Positions 6,672-9,090 of a stretch of 9,090 nucleotides of DNA are shown in pieces. Source of the stretch: Desulfobacteraceae bacterium (GTDB lineage Bacteria; Desulfobacterota; Desulfobacteria; Desulfobacterales; UBA11574); NCBI GenBank assembly GCA_002868985.1, contig PKTV01000086.1, forward strand, positions 1-9,090, read 5' to 3'. Position numbers and translations under genes: made by a program. Every line of letters begins with the position of its first letter. The stretch's first letter is position 1. The notes beneath the pieces are model-generated. The model had not been told where the DNA came from, did not search any database, and saw nothing but the letters and a program-made list of their open reading frames with translations.

Positions 6672-7103
6672 ATGAAAAAAGAACCGGAGACAACGAAAGA
6701 AAAGAAGCAGATGAAACAAACCGAATCTTCGACGTCCAACGAAAACATCATGCACTTTAATTTAACAGATATAATTTTTGACTGGGACGGACTTCTGCAT
6801 CGACTCATGGGGGATGAAGACATTGCCAAAGAGATTATTGACGATTTTCTGAAACAAATACCTGTCAATTTGTTTGCTGTAAAAAAAGCTTTGAATGAGG
6901 AAGATTTGCTACTTGTCCAAAGAGAGGCCCATGTCATTAAAGGCGCATCCGGGAATGTTGGTGCCTTGGCCTTACAGGAAATTGCAGAACAGATCGAAAT
7001 TGCCGGTGAGGAAAAGGATCTTGTTAAGGCTGGATCGTTTGTTGCAGAACTCGATACACAATTGGAAATTCTAAAAAATAAATTGGCTCAGTCGAAGGGT
7101 TGA
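6672..7103 (+). CDS. Free-standing histidine phosphotransfer (Hpt) protein
   Basis: Hpt proteins carry a phosphoryl group between receiver domains in multi-step phosphorelays. The 143-residue product has a charged, disordered-looking N-terminus (1-27, rich in K, E, T, S) and an Hpt four-helix bundle with the phospho-histidine motif REAHVIKGASGNVGA, His87, matching the family pattern AHxxKGxxxxxG. Helical segments flank it (IAKEIIDDFLKQIPVNLFAVKKAL and IAEQIEIAGEEKDLVKA). The start is uncertain: ATG 6672 has only a weak A-rich leader, and ATG 6711 or 6750 would still keep the full Hpt domain. It is followed after 18 bases, and in the same frame, by a receiver gene, so only the TGA separates a potential Hpt-receiver fusion. 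Confidence 0.9.
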   Translation: MKKEPETTKEKKQMKQTESSTSNENIMHFNLTDIIFDWDGLLHRLMGDEDIAKEIIDDFLKQIPVNLFAVKKALNEEDLLLVQREAHVIKGASGNVGALALQEIAEQIEIAGEEKDLVKAGSFVAELDTQLEILKNKLAQSKG

Positions 7104-7121
7104 GCGCTACGTGAGCGTATT

Positions 7122-7778
7122 ATGAAAATTTTAATCGCAGAAGACAATGTGACCACACGGCGTATTTTAAAAACCATTCTTGTTAAGTGGAATTATGATG
7201 TGGTCTCTGCCTGTGACGGAAACGAAGCATGGCAAAAACTCCAGGAGAAAGATCCTCCTAAGCTTATTATCCTGGACTGGATGATGCCCGGTATAAATGG
7301 AGTTGAAATATGCCGCAGGCTTCGTCAGGCAGATCATGTGGAGGTGATGTATATTATTCTGTTGACTGCACGTGATGAAAAAAATGATATTGTAGAAGGC
7401 CTTGGGGCCGGTGCAGACGACTACATTGCTAAACCGTTTGATACACAAGAGCTTCGTGCTCGAATCGATGTTGGCCGACGTGTTGTTGAATTACAGACAG
7501 CTTTGTTGGAAAAAGAAAAACTTCAAGTGATTTTTGAAATGACCGGTGCCATATGCCACGAATTGACTCAGCCAATGCAGGCTATTTCCGGAAATTCAGA
7601 GCTTATGCTGTTGAGTATTCAAAAAGACAATCCTTTGTATCGAAATGCTAAAGCCATTAAAGAGCAGGTTGAACGAATGGGAGATATCACCCGGAAATTA
7701 AAACGGGTGACAAGATATAAAACCAAGGATTATATAAATAGCAAAATCATCGATTTAGACAGTGCCGCAGCGCCATAA
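7122..7778 (+). CDS. Receiver domain fused to an orphan histidine-kinase dimerisation (DHp) domain, no ATPase
   Basis: A 218-residue cytoplasmic signalling protein. The receiver (1-118) has E7-D8, phospho-acceptor D52 in IILDWMMPGING, T82 in LLTARD and K104 in AKPFDTQELRARI. A linker helix (120-136) leads to a DHp-like region with the H-box EMTGAICHELTQPMQAISG, His146, and a second helix ending MGDITRKLKRVTRY. The protein then stops after IIDLDSAAAP, where a kinase would continue with its HATPase domain; no N, G1 or G2 boxes are present in the remaining codons or in the following 300 bases. It probably is complete rather than broken, since similar short receiver-HisKA proteins occur in related bacteria (recalled, not searched). 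It could exchange phosphate between D52, H146 and the neighbouring Hpt, or dimerise with a kinase. The Shine-Dalgarno site is weak. Confidence 0.88.
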   Translation: MKILIAEDNVTTRRILKTILVKWNYDVVSACDGNEAWQKLQEKDPPKLIILDWMMPGINGVEICRRLRQADHVEVMYIILLTARDEKNDIVEGLGAGADDYIAKPFDTQELRARIDVGRRVVELQTALLEKEKLQVIFEMTGAICHELTQPMQAISGNSELMLLSIQKDNPLYRNAKAIKEQVERMGDITRKLKRVTRYKTKDYINSKIIDLDSAAAP

Positions 7779-7800
7779 GGATTCGGGAGTAAAACTTGAG

Positions 7801-8004
7801 TATTTATAAGCGATCTCAAAATAATCTTTTGGCCCAACCTCGGCGTTGGAGCCTCGTTTTAAGTCCTCGACATACTTGAGTATGCCTGCCTGTCCCGGTA
7901 TTTTAACGGGGCGGGTTAAAACTCGGCCCCGCCTTTTTATCCCGCCGGGTTTTAGCGGGGGATCTTGAACCAAAATCTTTATTTTGAGATAGCTTCTATA
8001 AAAA
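7801..8004. repeat. Hairpin-rich intergenic element bounded by long inverted repeats
   Basis: The arms are AGCGATCTCAAAATAA (7809-7824) and, on the other strand, AGCTATCTCAAAATAA (7979-7994), 15 of 16 bases equal. The match extends outward through TATA (7805-7808 with 7997-8000, two extra bases on the right) and inward through TTTTG. Inside are CCAAC/GTTGG (7834-7838, 7845-7849), CATACT-TG-AGTATG (7871-7884), a GC-rich terminator hairpin (7908-7938) and CCCGC/GCGGG (7941-7945, 7955-7959), plus three CCTCG copies. A repeated 10-mer ACTTGAGTAT is at 7794-7803 and 7874-7883. No coding frame is supported. The design resembles a dispersed non-autonomous repeat (MITE-like) but copy number cannot be judged here. 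Confidence 0.6.
7908..7938 (+). terminator. Likely intrinsic terminator of the chemotaxis operon
   Basis: GGCGGG (7910-7915) pairs with CCCGCC (7928-7933) around a 12-base loop, extended by two G-T pairs, and TTTTT follows at 7934-7938. It lies 130 bases after the last + strand gene. Read on the other strand there is no T-run, so it would act on the cluster transcript and not on the opposing kinase gene. A second GC hairpin (7941-7959) follows. Confidence 0.6.
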
Positions 8005-8050
8005 TAATCTGCTTAAGGCGGGTTAAAATATGAGTTTAGAAGGGCGGGGC

Positions 8051-8064
8051 GTGTCATCTGACAC
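8051..8064. promoter_or_regulatory. Perfect dyad GTGTCA-TC-TGACAC
   Basis: Two 6-base half-sites are exact inverted copies separated by two bases. It lies between convergent genes, 40 bases beyond the kinase stop, so a classic operator role is unlikely; a protein site, a short hairpin, or chance are all possible. Confidence 0.3.
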
Positions 8065-8103
8065 AGAAATTGGGCAAAAATGAAAGCGCGAGGTCTTAAT
8101 GTG

Positions 8104-9090
8104 TCAGGATTGAACAGCATCTATTGGCAGATCAACCATAAATTTAGTATATTTTCCTTCTAAAGCCTCAAATAAAAGCTTTCCTTTATGATTATTAACG
8201 ATACCATGACTTATGGATAGTCCCAACCCGGTACCTTTCCCTGGTGGTTTGGTTGAAAAGAATGGATCACAGATTTTATTCAAGATGTTTTTAGGGATTC
8301 CTGTACCACTGTCATAAATGGTGGTTCGAATAAAATTTCGACCTTCAACTTCTTTAATTTCGCATTTGATATTAAGAAATTTCTCTCCACTCAATTCCAG
8401 AGGTTTCTGGTTCAAACCATAATGTGCATTGTTTAGAATGTTTAAAAAAACCTGTTGGATCTCATGACTGCGCACTTTTATATTGGGAAGGGCGTCCGGG
8501 ATATCTACCGATAATTGTATCCCATCTTTTATTAATCGTTTCTCTATGATGCCAAGGGTGCTTGAGAGGATGTCTTTAATATTGGCAGGGTTTTTTTCTT
8601 CATGGCGATTTCGGGCAAAAGAAAGCAAATTTTTTACAATTTCTGCAATGCGATCCGCCTCTTTAATAATTCTGTTTATAATATCCTTTTCCGCGGGTTG
8701 CTCTTGGTTCAAGTCTTTGAGTATTTCGGCATAACCGATGATGCCGCTTATTGGATTGTTTATCTCATGAGCAACTCCGGCAGCCAGGGTGCCGATCGCC
8801 TCCATTCTTTGGGCATGCTGGAGCTGCGCTTCTATTTGTTTTTGTGAGGTAATGTTTTTTAATATAATAAGAATGGATTTGTGTACATCGTTTTTGATGG
8901 GAATGATGTTCAACATAACTTGATTGTTGTTTATTTCAAAGGACGCATCGTGAGTGACCATTCGTTGTGTTTCTTTTTGAAAATTTAAAAGACCTTTAAT
9001 CTTGTTTTGATGTTTTTCAATGAAGAGTTTCGTAAAGTCTTTAGACAAAAGCGTTTCTTCTGGAATACCGATGATTGAGACGGCCGCAGG
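8104..9090 (-). CDS. PAS-type sensor histidine kinase, 5' partial
   Basis: A histidine kinase of the NtrB/HPK4-like type, cytoplasmic in the part seen. The frame stays open to the right edge (codons for [22 protein letters not shown]), so the TTG at 9048 need not be the start and the gene continues beyond the window. Numbering from that TTG: a PAS fold ends in [11 protein letters not shown]...[18 protein letters not shown] (about 43-76), then DHp with [21 protein letters not shown] (phospho-His94), N-box [15 protein letters not shown] (198-212), G1 DSGTGIP (246-252), F-box DPFFSTK (261-267) and G2 GTGLGLS (272-278). All catalytic boxes are intact, so it should autophosphorylate. It converges on the chemotaxis cluster and has no receiver domain of its own in view; it could feed the Hpt or receiver proteins next door, but nothing in the sequence shows this. 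Confidence 0.94.
   Translation of the reverse strand, partial: PAAVSIIGIPEETLLSKDFTKLFIEKHQNKIKGLLNFQKETQRMVTHDASFEINNNQVMLNIIPIKNDVHKSILIILKNITSQKQIEAQLQHAQRMEAIGTLAAGVAHEINNPISGIIGYAEILKDLNQEQPAEKDIINRIIKEADRIAEIVKNLLSFARNRHEEKNPANIKDILSSTLGIIEKRLIKDGIQLSVDIPDALPNIKVRSHEIQQVFLNILNNAHYGLNQKPLELSGEKFLNIKCEIKEVEGRNFIRTTIYDSGTGIPKNILNKICDPFFSTKPPGKGTGLGLSISHGIVNNHKGKLLFEALEGKYTKFMVDLPIDAVQS

Larger units (their letters stand above)
7779..8103. other. Non-coding interval between convergent genes
   Basis: This 325-base gap carries no supported gene on either strand. It holds the inverted-repeat element and the + strand terminator, the dyad at 8051-8064, and several short direct repeats: GGCGGGTTAAAA at 7910-7921 and 8017-8028, and AAAATAATCT at 7818-7827 and 8001-8010. 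No terminator with a T-run was found for the - strand kinase gene. Confidence 0.6.

Noticed and set aside
7779..7960. Missing ATPase domain of the receiver-DHp protein continuing after a frameshift
   Set aside because: I read no N, G1 or G2 kinase boxes in any frame of the 300 bases that follow the stop.
7755..7973. 72-residue frame on the - strand in the gap after the last cluster gene
   Set aside because: It covers hairpins and inverted repeats, has no ribosome site or domain, and is best explained by the repeat element.
7801..8064. CRISPR array or tRNA in the repeat-rich gap
   Set aside because: The repeats are inverted or irregularly spaced short direct copies, with no regular repeat-spacer pattern and no cloverleaf.
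8483..8847. Two + strand frames opposite the kinase gene
   Set aside because: They are shadows of the well-supported kinase coding frame.
8104..9048. TTG at 9046-9048 as the true start of the kinase
   Set aside because: The 14 codons upstream are open and read as PAS-like sequence, so the gene most likely continues past the window.

Overview
The window is a chemotaxis and two-component signalling cluster. The protein style (Cache-type MCPs, a CWxxI-type cysteine cluster, many stand-alone receiver proteins, moderate GC with A/T-rich gaps) suggests an anaerobic Gram-negative of the Desulfobacterota (Desulfobacterales-like). This is inferred from protein flavour; there is no rRNA or other marker gene here.

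Layout, left to right. Position 2-1576 (+) is the 3' part of a Cache-domain methyl-accepting chemotaxis protein (MCP) cut by the window start; it ends at an in-frame TAG after which 31 colinear codons run on to TAA at 1670-1672. Position 1673-1907 has no convincing gene. Position 1908-3296 (+) is a second MCP with almost no periplasmic part and a cytoplasmic eight-cysteine insert inside its HAMP region. Then come cheW (3472-3930), cheB (3965-5104, GTG start), cheR (5173-6012, no visible ribosome binding site), an NtrC-like receiver protein with a helical tail (6069-6635), a free-standing Hpt protein (6672-7103) and a receiver fused to an orphan histidine-kinase dimerisation domain without an ATPase (7122-7778). 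All lie on the + strand with short gaps and probably form one operon or two overlapping ones. Position 7779-8103 is non-coding and holds a hairpin-rich element bounded by long inverted repeats and containing a likely intrinsic terminator. A PAS-type sensor histidine kinase faces the cluster on the - strand (8104-9090, its N-terminus beyond the right edge).

How the parts fit: the MCPs and CheW would form the receptor array, CheR and CheB would set receptor methylation, and the Hpt and two receiver proteins could form a phosphorelay side branch. CheA, a CheY-sized regulator and CheD are not in the window; CheA may lie to the left. Both MCPs lack a C-terminal CheR-tethering pentapeptide and the CheR looks like the pentapeptide-independent kind, so the set is self-consistent.

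The most notable signals are the amber codon in the first MCP (a GAG to TAG change relative to its paralogue, with an intact downstream tail), the 84-bp perfectly repeated Cache segment in the same gene, the cysteine cluster interrupting HAMP in the second MCP, and the inverted-repeat element after the last cluster gene. I see no clear evidence of a wholly new defence or mobile system.
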